Shown: piece by piece, positions 24,152-36,994 of the stretch | How positions within the stretch are numbered: the stretch's first letter is position 1 | Layout of the letters: every line of letters begins with the position of its first letter | Source: Pyxicephalus adspersus | Lineage: Eukaryota > Chordata > Amphibia > Anura > Pyxicephalidae | Length of the DNA: 64,000 nucleotides | Assembly: GCF_032062135.1 (NCBI RefSeq) | Contig: NC_092859.1 | Coordinates: 111,820,829-111,884,828 of the forward strand | Reading direction: 5' to 3' | The notes under the pieces: generated by a model | Told to the model about the DNA's origin: nothing | Database searches by the model: none | The model's input: the letters and a program-made list of their open reading frames with translations, nothing else | Program-made: the position numbers and the translations under genes

Positions 24152-24765
24152 TAACATCCTGGTCTGGCACCTGGCCTGAAATATGTTAAGTGCCTGTCAA
24201 TGTCAGTCTGTTAAATTCAGACCAGATGAAGATGCTATGGAAAATGCTCACACTTCATATCAGTCCTCTGTCAGACGAGAGCGAGTTCCAGCTGTTCTTT
24301 GCGTGTCTCATGCTATGTCTATTATTCTGCACCATGTATTGTGTTGACTCTTGTCTGTTTCTTTGTGCAGGAATCAGGGCAGCACTCCACAAACCTCCCA
24401 CCCTCCCTGTGGGGAAGATACTGGGCAACACGGGCTGACGGGCTTAGAATACGTGTGTAGATGTTTTTGTACTTCCAATGCACTGGAAGTTTTCTGGTGG
24501 TCTGGGCCCTACCATGAACCCTATTACACTCAGCACACTCCAGAATGCTCACTCATACCCTACACTCTGAGCACCCTTAACACACTATACCGTGCACCCC
24601 AAATATGTTCAGAACTTTGTTTTTCCTCCCGTGACTGTATATTTCTTTGTCTGGTCCCGTAATTAAGGTGCGAAACACAAAGCCCAGATTCCATAGTTTG
24701 AGGCTCTGTCAGAGAGAAACAACAGGATTTGGACCTGGACATGATTATACCCTTTAGGTTGGTGG
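24152..24765. other. GC-richer block, possible LTR or other repeat
   Basis: The composition changes to CCTG/CACTC-rich sequence up to about 24680 (ACACTCCAGAATGCTCAC, CTACACTCTGAGCACC). This resembles the LTR blocks elsewhere in the window, but no aligned family member, TG...CA ends or target duplication could be identified. The left edge is hidden by the gap. The open frames here have no recognisable domains. Confidence 0.3.
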
Positions 24766-24858
24766 AGCTTCACCTCATTTACTAAGTGAAATATCCCTAT
24801 AATGAGTTATAATCAACTTTGCTAAGTGAACAGCATATATTCCTTTAGTAAATCCACT
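24766..24858. mobile_element. Small MITE (AGCTTCACCTCATTTACTAAG family)
   Basis: The left part AGCTTCACCTCATTTACTAAG and the right part GCTAAGTGAACAGCATA...TTTAGTAAATCCAC are partly complementary (TTTACTAAGTGAA against TTTAGTAAAT). A related copy with the same ends is at 60246-60345. It is non-coding. No target duplication was fixed. Confidence 0.5.
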
Positions 24859-25213
24859 CTTTTTCACAACCAGGCCCCTCTATTGAAGACATAAAAGCTT
24901 TGGTTATAAAGGGAAACTTCAGAAGAGGAAAATCTTCGAACTGGGATTTAAAATTTTATTTGACACAAGAGATAATGGGCTAAATGTGGATCTCAGCTTT
25001 CTAAAGCACTATAGAAATCTTTTTTTTTGGCTATTTTCACCTCTGTGACTTCTTCTCTTCTCTTTCCACCCCAGAGCCATCTTCTCTGACACCTATTTAT
25101 TGTTATTTTTTTATTATTTTTTTTTATAATTTAATAAATATAAAAAATATACTTTATTAATTTTTGTTAATTTTTTTTCAGAGATTGTTGTCTATACTGA
25201 TCTTTTAACATTC
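24859..25213. other. AT-rich spacer
   Basis: Low-complexity T-rich tract at 25100-25180; nothing else recognised. Confidence 0.5.
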
Positions 25214-25221
25214 TGCTAAAA

Positions 25222-25610
25222 CATGGGTCAGCAAACCTTTTTGGCTACTGGGCCATTTTAGGAGGTCAAGAAGGCACATTAGGCCGGACTCTCTCTCGAG
25301 TCCCGAGCTAATGGCTTCGCCCCCCACCAGGAACGCCCCTGAAAGGACATCTTTCTCCTCCGCAATGCATACAGAGAAGAGGGAATGACCCTGAAAGGAA
25401 ATCTCTCTCCTCCGCAATGCATACAGAGGTGAGGGAATGTCCCCTTACTCCAGCAGAAGAGAGGCATAACAAGGAGGCTCAAGAGCCGTGGGTTGCCAAC
25501 CCCTGCCTGCCGGGATTAGGGTGGATTGACCAGGGGGGGGGGGCGTTACACTGGAACGGACTACTGGCTAGGCCATATCTGGCCTAAAGGCCGGAGTTTG
25601 CCTAACCCTG
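25222..25610. mobile_element. hAT-type MITE with perfect 8-bp target duplication
   Basis: The ends CATGGGTCAGCAAACCTTTT and GGAGTTTGCCTAACCCTG are inverted repeats of the hAT kind (CAGGGGTNGGCAAAC). The 8 bases TGCTAAAA flank both sides exactly (25214-25221 and 25611-25618). Inside, a 52-bp unit starting CCCTGAAAGGACATCTTTCT is present twice in tandem (25337-25388 and 25389-25440, five differences). There is also an 8-9 bp G run near 25531. No transposase is encoded; the minus-strand frames here translate the duplicated spacer. Confidence 0.92.
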
Positions 25611-25618
25611 TGCTAAAA

Positions 25619-26812
25619 CTTTGCGTGTCAGTATTGCTTGGACCAGAGAAGAAGTGGGAGTATACCCATCAAAGCTTATCCTAAAAATATAACTGTTAGT
25701 GCAAAAAAAAAAAAATACTTTAAATGTGAGTTTACAAGTGGCTGGTGGTTTTACATCTGGGTAAGGACTGGTACAGCCTACAGGTGGGCATTTATTATCA
25801 TTTTCATGATAATTGTGACAATCTTGGCATCTTCTCTGTTATCCACATATACCCTGATATTGCACATTGATGGGGTTCCTGAGTGGCTTATTCAAGATAG
25901 ATAAAGTAGTCTTCTAAAGAAAGTCATGAGAGTTATCCTACCAGGATTCTGTTATGACCTAGCTGTGACATTTTAATTGGCTTACAAATATTTAATGTAA
26001 AAACCACATCCATGGCATTGCACTGTTCCAAATACAAAATCTTTCCAGTTGTGGTTAATGAGTGTATTTATAACTTTAAACAAATCAAATTTAAAAAATA
26101 TTTAATTTCATGTATTTAGGGACTTATTTATGAATTGAAAGGAATGTTTACTTTCTAAATAGATCGATAAATATATGAAATTCTGATCCAATACATACAT
26201 TGTTATCGAGACCCCTTCACATCTCTAAATAAATAACAGAAAGGGAAAAAACACTTTTGTTTAGTTAAAAATATTTTTTAACAACGTACAAATAACTTTT
26301 TCCTTTTTTGACAATATCCCTGTGTGAATAATGCTAGTTTACAAAAAATATTAATACCATTGTGGCTTTTTCCTTGTTACAATCTTTTAAGGCTTTATGC
26401 AGTTGGGCACAAATAACAATCTTTGAACTTTTCCTGATGCTTTTAGCAATAAATCAGTTGGAACACTAATGATCAATAAATAATACAAAAATGTACAGTA
26501 AATATAATTGTAATTGTGTGCCTTAATTAAAAAGTATTATAAAACTAATACTAACACTCGCTAGAAACAACCACAGCAAGTCGTAATTCTGTTTCTTTAA
26601 ATATGAAAGCATTCAGATCACAACAATGCTTGAGCAAGCTTTTTTCTGTACAATATTTAAATGCCTCTCTTATCCACGACAAGTTCACTGGTCAGTGAAA
26701 TTAGAAAGCTCAAGTAGTAAGTAAAATAACATAAGATTGCCAGATGGCAATAAGGAAACAGTATCTTCCTGCAATTAAGTTCTGAGTGTGCTATAAAGAA
26801 CGAAAAAGTGTC
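25619..26812. other. AT-rich non-coding DNA
   Basis: No repeat family or gene recognised. Confidence 0.45.
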
Positions 26813-26944
26813 CATTGTTATGTCACACTCTAACCTATAGTTTTAATCAGGGCATTGTAATTTGCAAATATTTATTGGCTTCATTGTTATGTCTCACTTT
26901 AATGTTTTTTGGGGGCATTGTAAATTAGAAATATTTGTTGACTA
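26813..26944. repeat. Two-copy tandem duplication, ~65 bp unit
   Basis: Units 26813-26881 and 26882-26944 both begin CATTGTTATGTC and share CACTYTAA, GGGCATTGTAA and AAATATTTRTTG. They have diverged by small deletions. This is probably an old local duplication with no evident function. Confidence 0.75.
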
Positions 26945-27266
26945 TGTACTAAAGTTCTGTACAGACTTCAGATTTTCCCCTACCTGAAACGATTATTCCT
27001 CTTCAGGCAAAAATCTGGATCCCTAATCATCAATACAGCCTATGGTGTAGTTATTTCTGTGTGCTGAAGTAAGTCATTCCTGCTCTACTTTCTCACCCCA
27101 TAGAACAGTACAGGCTGGTCAGCAGGAAGCCAAGTACCCCAACTGCACACCATTTGTTCACCCAGAATGGCCCCTAATGATTGCTTCAGGCAACAGAGGT
27201 TGAAAAGGTATTCCTAGCTAATATAATATAATATTATTGTGGTCTTTTAATCGTCCGAGTTAATAG

Positions 27267-27269
<3 letters not shown>
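26945..27269. other. Non-coding DNA, possibly an unassigned repeat
   Basis: This segment is less AT-rich, with short self-complementary pieces (CCTGAAACG... / CTTCAGGCA). No family assigned. Confidence 0.3.

Positions 27270-27308
<39 letters not shown>
27270..27308. repeat. (TA)n microsatellite
   Basis: About 19 uninterrupted TA units. Confidence 0.95.
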
Positions 27309-27311
<3 letters not shown>

Positions 27312-29142
27312 AAAAGATTTTTCTCCTTTAAAAATGCCATAAGAAAAACATTTTAGCTCATACTCAGGTCTTAGCAGTAGGTAGTGCTGTATCCACATAT
27401 AAAAGCATAAGATTCTACATGGGGACACAGCAACATCTACTACGTGTGCAATCATAACCAACTTAAAACTCCAACACATTTGTCACCTGTAAAAAGGGGG
27501 AAATTGATATATAGATTGAGCCCCTGTCACTTATTTTTTTTTTCTCATTTTTTTTTCTCTTTTTGTTTTAATAACACTCCATGGAATTATTATTATTCTT
27601 GTCATTTTATTATATTTCTTTTGATTACTGTTTTAAATGTGAGCAGCCATGACCTTAATTTGTGCTCTAAGTTTATACTTGAGTCACAACAGGTTTCCCT
27701 TATTCTCATTTGAGAGTGAGTATCTGGGTTTATATTCAAATCAGTTAATATTTGAGTATATACTGGATATTAATTGATTCCATTTGTTCTGTTAAATAAA
27801 CTGCTGCAAGTGTTTTCGTATAAAAATTTGATTAATTAAAAAAAAACTGTCAAACCTGCTAGAAAATAAGTAAAGCTGTCAACTTGCTTTGTTTTTTTAC
27901 CTATGATGCACTGTTAGACAGCATTGTTCTTTCTTCAAACTATGGACTACACCTATCCCCCTATGTTATGGATATAAGGAAAGATGGATGTGTTCTGTAG
28001 TGCTGAAACCTCAATCTCTTTCACAAAGTTTTAACTAGCAAAAGAGAAAAGGTGTGAATAGGCAAAATGCAAACTAATAGGAGTAAATCAACACTTTCTT
28101 TATTGTCCTTTCCATGTATACTTTTTCTGGTTTTGCTCATTTTTATTTATTTTGAGTTTTTTTATTTCATTTGATATAGACACATACTGGAAGTCTTCAT
28201 CTGCTTTGAGCTTTGCTGGGCTTTGGGTGTGTTGTTGTACCTTGCAAATGTATGCAGAAAATAAAAATTAACTGGATTAGTTGAAATAGTTTATTTTGAT
28301 TTAATTGCTGAGTAGCTGTAAAGTGTGTTGCTCTAGGATGACAATGCTACTCCTTAATAAATACAGACTTGTGTGTGAATGACGTCAAGTGATTTGCTGG
28401 CAGGTCACCAAGGATTCCCTTTACCTTATCATCAAGATTAAAAATACATTGAAATTATGTACAGATAGTTCAAAAAAGTTCTGGACACAGTGGAGTTTTG
28501 ACTGAACTAGAGTGGTCTATAGTACCATGGAACCTTTAATTCTGAAGAAATACTGCTCACCTTGTATACTTGCCTGTTTGTTCAATGAACAGGAATGTGC
28601 TGCTAAGTATACCAACCATGTGCATGAACACTTCAACCTTATGAGATATATTTTCTGACTTTTCACTTCCCGCTAAAAGGGTCAACATGATAGCCAAGTA
28701 AACTCAGAAGGAAAGGTCAGTAATATTAGTCTTCATGCATTTATTATGCATTTCCTTTAAAATAAGAGAAGATAATACCCGCCTTTAAAATTAGGCGTTG
28801 TGTTATATATCTTTATTGACTAAACTGTATGGAACATACTGTAACATATAGACCTTTTTGATTCAATTATTTTTTACTAAAAGCACTTTAACCTACTTTT
28901 CAGTAGTTAGAAACACAAACAGCATGAGGGCACGGTTAGTAAATTAGGGCATATGTAGCCACAATGCCTAGGGCAATAGCAACTCAAAATATGCACATAA
29001 AAATAAGACTGTTGTATCAAATTTATAGCATCATCAAACATTAACCTTTGCGTGCTCTACAGTAAGCTAGACAACAACATTAAAATATCATTGCTAGAGG
29101 GTACATTGCATTTCTACTAATCATTAGTATGCTTTTATATCT
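27309..29142. other. AT-rich non-coding DNA with a possible conserved patch
   Basis: No gene seen. The stretch 28300-28440 contains a perfect palindromic CRE site TGACGTCA (28380-28387), homeobox-like TTAATT/ATTA words and few A/T runs, so it might be a conserved element. This is not demonstrable here. Confidence 0.35.
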
Positions 29143-29143
29143 T

Positions 29144-29177
<34 letters not shown>
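29143..29177. repeat. TA-rich microsatellite
   Basis: A TATATA tract interrupted by one TTT. Confidence 0.85.
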
Positions 29178-29388
29178 AAAAAATTTATTTTAAAACTTCT
29201 TTACAGGATCACACTACATATTTTTTAACTTACATACTGTATTTCATAAAAATTACAAGATATGTTTGCAAACTATAGACAGAGATTTGATTCTTTAAAA
29301 TAAGAGAAGAGGCATTTAGTTTAAAAGGGGTCTTAAATTATGTGTTTTGAATACAATTAATAATAATTTACTCAATCACATGATACAG

Positions 29389-29482
29389 TGTTTAAAAATA
29401 AGACATCCCCTGAAAATAAGACCTAGTGTGTTTTTGGGAGCCAAAAAAAATATAAGACAGTGTCTTATTTTCCGGGAAACAC
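29389..29482. mobile_element. Short palindromic MITE (AAAATAAGAC family)
   Basis: The ends GTGTTTAAAAATAAGACA and TGTCTTATTTTCCGGGAAAC (which continues ACAC at the edge) are inverted repeats. The interior repeats CCCCTGAAAATAAGACC. This is a common vertebrate MITE pattern. The left end has lost about four bases relative to the right. It is non-coding. Confidence 0.75.
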
Positions 29483-32130
29483 GGGTAGTATTAGTGAGTT
29501 TGCAAATTTATTGTAAATGTTGGTCTTAAATATTTCATGGTATATTTTCATGGTAGGGCTTTTACATTGTCTTTTTAAATATTTATTATTAGGACCTTCA
29601 GAATGTATTACTAAAACAGATACATTGCACAGGCAATCATGGATTTTACTGATTAGTATCCGAGTTTGCTAACTGTGTTGTACACTAACTTGTATATTAA
29701 CCCACACATTGACTACTTTAGAGAATCTGAAATCCAAATTCTGGGCTAATAGACAGTATGGGTCCTTGGAATTGTGACCTCCTACAAGCTTCCATAATCT
29801 GTGAAAATTTGTTTTCCTTCCAAAAACATAAAATGGTTAAATACAAACCAGTCTGCAGCTCAAACTACACCAGGTAGCAAAGAATTTACACTTAGAACTT
29901 TATCCACTCCAAGTTTCAAGTGTCTTAGAACTCAGGTCCTAATAAAAGAAACCAGAAGGGGCTTGCACAATTCTTTCATTCTTATGCTCTGTCCCTGGGA
30001 ACTCCTCAGCGTAGAACAGTCTTAGTTAAGTAGGGTTCCTTTGATTCACCGGGGCTCCTTGTGCAATCATCAGTGATTGACTTATATGTGGGACAGTGAC
30101 TGCAAGGTTTCCCCACCAATATCACTTTGGGCCCCAGCGACATGGGCCAGTAGTTCATTTTCTGTTATCTCTAACTGCTGACAACCAGTAGTACTTTTAG
30201 CTGCCTGTAGGGGAGGCCTTCTCCCACTACCTACCAATCTAAGAAAGCTAATTTTCTACTCACTATTGTTGTCTTACTTTGATATTATAGGTATAGCTCA
30301 AGATCAGTGGGCTCAGCCATATGTATCCTAGTTCCAGCAACAATACAATCTTTCTGGCATAATTCTGTTCCTGACCACTTGGTTTTTTGAGTTTCCAACT
30401 CCCTTTGTAATACTTAAGGTATTTATGTTGCATTTTCAACAATGTAAATCAAATATATATCCCACCAAGTAGAATGGAAACCCCTCATAATATCCACAGT
30501 TAGAAGAATAAAGTTGCAGGGAGGGATGGCAAGGTTCCCAAACTCACAAAAAGTTGGCATGTGTGTCCATGGGAATACTAGTTAACTATTTATTGATAAA
30601 AAAGGGTGCACCTGCTAACCTCTCAAACTGCTTTGACCAGGGTTTAGCAATAGCTTGCTTGGATGTGAGGAGATATCATATATTTTTATTGCAGGCAGTG
30701 ATAAAACTTGAATTTAACTTGGTATCAGCCTCTTGTAATCTCCATACTCCCAAACTTATATTAGGAGTAGGAGAAGAAATTAAACTCAAAAGTCTGATGC
30801 CTCTCCTTTCACTGTTCTTTCACAAGTTGGGGTAGCGAGAACATCTGTAACTGTTACTTAACTACAGCAGAGAAAAATCAGGTTTCTTTTTATACCAGAC
30901 AGGGCTGTGCTGTGTGATAGAGCTTTGTGATAATCAACACTGCAAGGACAAATATTTAAATCCTTTGGCAAGAAAACAGCTTCAATTTATGCATTTAATC
31001 TGGGTGTTCGCTTGTAATCGGTTTTTGGTGGCTTTTGCTTACAAATGGTCTATATACATACTAAAATAATAGATCTCATTTTAATGATGTTGCATCCCCA
31101 TGGTCAGACTGGAGCTTTTTCAATTAATAAAAGGAAGAGGAGAGGATGCAGGACATGGACCATGGTGTGTTACTTTTTTACATTATAGAGAGAAATTGGA
31201 AGCAGGGATCTACTTTTGAGCTACACATGAAACATGATAGAAAACATTGTGGATTATTTTATTAAACGCCTTTGACTCATATTATTCACAAAATTGGTAC
31301 TGATAGATTTTAAATTCTTAACTTTATGTGTATAGTGTTATAATAGCTGTGTCCTAACAGGAAATAGTTTATTCTTATTGAGTGGAATTGTATTGATCAC
31401 AAACACTTAGCCAAAGTACGCTTTGAAAGGCTTTCAACAAACTGGACTGGTCCTGGCTGCTGCTCATTTCCTGTATAGGTTTGATTTATCATAAATACAT
31501 GCTCCAACATTGTAACTGTCCTAATTTCAACAAAGTAAATATAATTAACATTATGTTAATGATGTGTGAGGATTTGAAATATAGACCAGCTCTAACAGTT
31601 GAGCATGTTGTGTTTCAGTGACTACTTGAAATTACACATTAGTAGTGGCATCCCTTTCCTACGCTAGACTGAACTGTAATTACCACCCAGTCTGAATCCA
31701 TTTCATGTGCCTAAAGAATTACTACATTTCCTACTGAAAGCTTTTATAAAAATAGAACGGCACAGGCTTACCAGTGTATACTTTATCTTGCTGTGTATTC
31801 TTATAAACTGAATTTAATCCTTCTCCTAATCCACACTAAGGCCAGTGGTTGATGGGTGGTGATTAACACTGAATCTCACACTGGGGACCTTTCATTATCC
31901 TTCATGACCCAAGGATTTCCTGGCTATAGAAACTGATATAAACCTTTATATTATTAACTCCTATGCTTCCAGTATTATCTGCAATAGCCTCTGAAATGTA
32001 TAAATATCTGCATATATGCATACTGCAAATGAACAGCACCATTGTCCTGTACACATTGCTATCTTATTACAGTATAACAGGCATTATTTTTCAGAATGTC
32101 CTGGAAAATGTATGTGTGTGTGTAAACATT
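29483..32130. other. Non-coding DNA with unassigned moderate-GC patches
   Basis: A piece at about 30030-30075 (AGGGTTCCTTTGATTC, GCTCCTTGTGCAATCATCAG) resembles the middle of the hAT MITE at 44327-44612 and may be a fragment of it. About 30080-30250 and 30480-30840 are less AT-rich but unidentified. No exon or RNA gene seen. Confidence 0.35.
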
Positions 32131-32132
32131 CA

Positions 32133-32870
32133 CACAGTCATGGGAAAAAATAAGTACACCCTATAAATTGTTGACTTTTTCCTCAGATATAAACAGGAAA
32201 ACAATTATTTGACCGTGCCTACAGATAAAGGAAAAAAAATGTCTTTTCAATTATTCTTTCAACAAAAATATCAATAAATGTAATGGTGTGCTATGCTCCC
32301 CTTGAGCTGAAATGGCACAAAGTTTTTAATGAAAATTTTATTTTATGATCAGTGTCTCCAACATCAAACCAGTGAAATGTAAAACACTTTTTTTATGCAA
32401 AAAATTTAGTTGCAAACTTTCTTTACAATAACTGTATGTTTAAAATCTGATTTTTTAAATGATCTGATTTTAATCACATTGAAATATACAGTTATTACAT
32501 AGTTATTAATAACAATGTAATAACTATATGTTTCTATGTTTCTTCATTTGAAACATTATTTGGTGGATTTACTAGTGTGCTCTGGATCTTTATCTAGTTG
32601 AAAGAATAATTTCAGGTTCAGCTTCAACTTTCAGATAGGTGGCCTCACATTCTCATCATCCACACTTTGATAAGATGCAGTAGTTGACACAAAGGTAGCA
32701 AATTGCAACAAGGCAAATGTAGAGCACAACATTTCAACTACTATGCATTACAATTGGTTTGAGGTTAGTCTCCTGAAATGCTGCCTGGTTTACATCCAAC
32801 GTGTCTACTGTTACAGTGGCCAAATTAGCAGAGATTTTTAATCTACACCACTTGTAGAATACTTTGATAG
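32133..32870 (-). mobile_element. Decayed Tc1/mariner-like transposon (second family)
   Basis: The left end CAGTCATGGGAAAAAATAAG, continuing TACACCC, is a recognisable Tc1-type terminal repeat. Around 32608-32830 come blocks known from a common fish/frog Tc1 element, minus-strand coding: CAGCTTCAACTTTCAGATAG, GTGGCCTCACATTCTC, TTGGTTTGAGGT and TGCCTGGTTTACATCCAACG. Large parts are deleted, no open transposase frame survives, and the right end is not identifiable. A near-perfect 10-bp inverted pair sits at 32490-32499 and 32516-32525. Confidence 0.6.
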
Positions 32871-33039
32871 ATTAGAATAAACAAATATTGGCAATTGTTA
32901 CCACTCTACCTACAGATCGTCTGTTTAGCAGCCTGCAGATTCCCCAACCTCACTTAAGTCATGCAGCTTCCATCTGAAATGCAGATTTCTCAGCATCCAC
33001 AGTACATATGCTGAGACTGTGTACAGCTGAAGTTGATTT

Positions 33040-33640
33040 TGGACTATGTTCTGTAGCCATTGAGCAGATTGGTTTCTGACCTAAATCCTGTTCTGCTATT
33101 AGCTCCCTTTCCTATTTAAACCTCCATAGTCCTAGATACAGGTTGCTGGATCTTCAGCATGTTACCTGAGACATAACTGCCTGGTTGCTTTTCTGGATAC
33201 CTGGCCTCAGCCCTGCTTTTTGTCTTCCACCTGTCCTGACCTCAGGCCATCTTTTAAACCTTGATTCTTGTTTGCCACTTGCCCTGGCCTTGGACTGTCT
33301 TGCCCTTTTTTCTAGTGAGCTGTCTGCCCTACTCTGGCCTGTTGCTTTTGCTGCATACTGAGATTCCAGCGTACCAAGTACCTTATTTCTGGTTGTCCCT
33401 ACACTGAAGCTCTCTGTTCTGCTCACTCCTAGTGGGGAAATCCTGGGGGTCTGGTGGTCCCTGCAGCAAAGTATTCTGGTGACCCCTAGGATCACCAACC
33501 CATCACCTTTTGGGTGATGTTCCGGTGAAGCCTTGGATAATCCTGTATCACTTGCCAGCAATCTTTTTAAATCATTTGGCAGACTTTTAGGTATTCACCT
33601 GAGGACCTACCTGATCCTTCTTTCTGAGGTCCCTAAAGTG
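33040..33640 (+). mobile_element. LTR-like retrotransposon fragment
   Basis: This GC-richer block is full of CCTG/CTGGCC words like the LTRs at 4245 and 36995. It has a TATA-like TCCTATTTAAACC near 33110 and a self-complementary CACCTTTTGGGTGATG. I infer a solo or truncated LTR. TG...CA ends, a target duplication and a poly(A) signal were not found. The 135-codon minus-strand frame has no known domain and reflects low stop density. Confidence 0.4.
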
Positions 33641-34725
33641 CTCATTTGATGATAACACAACACTGGTCAAACATCTCTAAATACCCTACATAGAGAAGGT
33701 TAAAATAAGTCAGATTCCACCCCGATACTCCCTAAGGTTCTCCTTCATTGGCTCCTAAAATCTGGAGCACTTTATTCTAATTTATTACATTTAAAGTTGT
33801 AGTAAATGTGGGGGAATACTTAGTTTTTTACACTTTAAAAATGTGTATTTTTGGTATTTAGATTATGAGAATTGATACACCATGTCAGTTTTGTTTGTGT
33901 TAAGTATATCACCTTTATACGCGTGCTGTCTGAATGAAGATCTAAGTTTTATTTGCTCAATATGTTGAAAAAGGCATTTTAAGAAAATATGATGAGTCCC
34001 ATCAAAACAATAGATGCGATTAAAAACCTAGAATTTTCACTTGATGCCCCAGATCACCAGGTGTATTGTAGATGGATAGATACTATTAATTCTAATTCAA
34101 ATAAAAATTTTCCTCTAATGAAATTTTGCTGGGCTTTACTACTTTGTATGTCCTGCATTCTGCATATTCCACACATCTGCATTGTATGCCTTACAGAATG
34201 CTGCCCCCGGCACTATGTGTAATGCATAGTCCTACACTCTGTATATTACACATACATGTTTTCCTGATCCTTGCACGCTGTATATAACCCATTCCAGACA
34301 TTGGCAGATTTCAATGCTCCTGATCTCTGTACATTATGCAGTGTTGATATCTAAACTTAGTATATAACCTCTACATCAGACTTAGGGTGACAAATTACTC
34401 TTCAGAAATCAATAAAATAGTATATACTGAGTTTTTTTTTTTTTGTTTTTTTTTACAGAAGCTAATAAGGTAACATATGTTTAAATGCTACAGTAACATT
34501 TGTAATATTTTATTTGGGTATTATATTTTTTTAAAAATCATCCTTACCTTTTAATGGACCTTGTTTAATTATCTTCTTAAAAAAAGGGTAACACTTTCAT
34601 GATCATTAATCTTTTCTATGTTGTTCAGTAAGATCTTCATCTCTCTGTTGTTGCCTACTCCTAGTTTAATCCCCATACATATTCCTGTATATGTAAGAAT
34701 TGTTATGAGGGATGGACCTTTAAAA
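33641..34725. other. AT-rich non-coding DNA
   Basis: Nothing recognised. T-rich tract near 34430-34455. Confidence 0.45.
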
Positions 34726-34850
34726 CAGTGGTCACCAATCTTTTTGGACCTACGGACCACTAAACTTACAGGCTTCAAACCGTGCATGCATTTAGACATT
34801 TATAGATCATCAATTATTTAGTTGCACTTTGCCCCATTACGTTGCCACAA
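34726..34850 (+). mobile_element. Left half of a hAT-type MITE
   Basis: It begins CAGTGGTCACCAATCTTTTT and continues GGACCTACGGACCACTAAA and a GATCATCAATTATTTAGTT block, which is a familiar hAT MITE pattern. The matching right end was not found, so the element is truncated. Confidence 0.6.
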
Positions 34851-35609
34851 ATTGCCTCAACATTAGTTCAGATTCTATATTTTAAAACTGTCCTAGGCCC
34901 TTTTAATATTGCACCACCCCTGACTGTACTCAGGATGCATGGAGTAGGAGTTTCTTTAAATTATACAGATAATAACTCGGGAAATATAACTTATTACAGG
35001 ACAAAACACCGCAGACTAGTCATAACTTTATATCATATAGAAATGCATGAGAACAAAAAAATATCTGCATGGAGAAGAGCTGCATCACATAAATATCTGA
35101 AAAAAAAATCTTCTAGATTCCCTTTATTATATTTCCCATTTACAATACATTTATAATACATTGTATTATATTTCCCATTTACAAAGATTTCAAGGTCTGG
35201 AGTAACATATGTGCAAGATTATTTCCTTTCTTAGTCCATTATTATAAACCTTGTAACCAAGCTGTTAACAGTAACTGCATTGAACATTTTATTTCAGTGT
35301 AACACAAACCAACACCTTTATCACAAGTGAGAGCAAGTGAAGATAACATCTATTTAACACTGCTGCATTGCTGCTATTGGGTGGTTAAGGGCTCCCCCTA
35401 GTGGAGTATAGTATATATATATTTGTATTTTGTTTTTAAAAACTTTTCCTATAAACTTGGTATAATTATTTTTTTCAATCAATAGAAAAGGAGAGGGTGA
35501 AAATCCTCAAAACCATATTTTTCTCACTTTTAATTTGATAAATTTGTTTCACTGATTTGCCTTCTCCATATCAGAGTTTTCTTTAACATCTAGAGGGGGG
35601 GATGAAAAA
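34851..35609. other. AT-rich non-coding DNA
   Basis: A short duplicated phrase (TTATATTTCCCATTTACAA at about 35128 and 35166) is the only structure seen. Confidence 0.45.
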
Positions 35610-36095
35610 NNNNNNNNNNNNNNNNNNNNNNNNNNNNNNNNNNNNNNNNNNNNNNNNNNNNNNNNNNNNNNNNNNNNNNNNNNNNNNNNNNNNNNNNNNN
35701 NNNNNNNNNNNNNNNNNNNNNNNNNNNNNNNNNNNNNNNNNNNNNNNNNNNNNNNNNNNNNNNNNNNNNNNNNNNNNNNNNNNNNNNNNNNNNNNNNNNN
35801 NNNNNNNNNNNNNNNNNNNNNNNNNNNNNNNNNNNNNNNNNNNNNNNNNNNNNNNNNNNNNNNNNNNNNNNNNNNNNNNNNNNNNNNNNNNNNNNNNNNN
35901 NNNNNNNNNNNNNNNNNNNNNNNNNNNNNNNNNNNNNNNNNNNNNNNNNNNNNNNNNNNNNNNNNNNNNNNNNNNNNNNNNNNNNNNNNNNNNNNNNNNN
36001 NNNNNNNNNNNNNNNNNNNNNNNNNNNNNNNNNNNNNNNNNNNNNNNNNNNNNNNNNNNNNNNNNNNNNNNNNNNNNNNNNNNNNNNNNNNNNNN
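35610..36095. other. Assembly gap (486 N)
   Basis: Unsequenced bases. Open frames across it are artefacts. Confidence 0.99.
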
Positions 36096-36989
36096 AGCCC
36101 AGCTCTGTTATCCACAGTGCCAAGAATAGACCTAGATGCCAGAGATAATGTAACTACTGTAGATAATCAGTGAAAGCTCAATGGCCTGGTGGGTCCCAAT
36201 GGAGTCAGCAATGAAGGTGATGGCTGTGGGGGATTTACCAGTAACTGAATCCTCAATCTTGCATCCCTGGGGAGCACAAAGAAGCCAATAGGTGTATGCA
36301 ATAATCTGCAAAGTAATTTCACAGCTTTAACAACAATTCACAGGGGAACACGTTTTGAAACTGTTTTGGTAGAAGCAGTTCCCCAAATGGAACAGACTGA
36401 ATAATAAAGTTTCAATATTGGGTTGTAATTTGTAACATTATCTGCTTATGTTGTTGGTTGAAATGGGTCTAAAAAAACTTTTAATGTAATGTGTATCCAG
36501 TAGTAAATAAAACTCTACTAAAAATGGTCTAATACATGAAGTTTTAGTCTTGATACAAGCACATACAGTTGTATATGATAACCAAAGAGTTTAGCAATCA
36601 CACTTAAGAATGGAGTTGTTTGTAGCAGGAAAAAATACCTCATACAATCTTTGAAACTTGTGGTAGTTTCATAGAAGGTCCAAGGTCAGTCTGTAGTCAT
36701 TCCTAAAAGACGTTTATGTCCCACTACCCTTAGATGATTTTTGGAGAACTAATTGCCATAGTGGATACGCAAAAAAACAGGTCACTTATCCTATGTAACG
36801 CATGATGCATCAGAGAAGTAAAGGGGAACAGTATACAGAGGTGGATGGGTTGTCCATTCAAAGTACAGTGCTTCCACCCTCCATATCCTTTGCAAAAACA
36901 TTTATGTTTGTGCTGCATAAACAGATCTTTGGGTCTCGGCCAACTGATCTGGCACATATCAAACTTTTAATCAAATCAGAAAGAACAAT
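36096..36989. other. Non-coding DNA, nothing recognised
   Basis: No family, RNA gene or exon seen between the gap and the LTR. Confidence 0.45.
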
Positions 36990-36994
36990 GCCCC

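Noticed and set aside
23892..24179. Open frames running through the N block
   Set aside because: They exist only because unknown bases cannot encode stops. The same applies to the frames at 35549-36129.
33154..33561. 135-codon minus-strand frame
   Set aside because: It lies in a CCTG-rich LTR-like block; composition is biased to Ser, Gly, Arg and Lys and no domain is recognisable.
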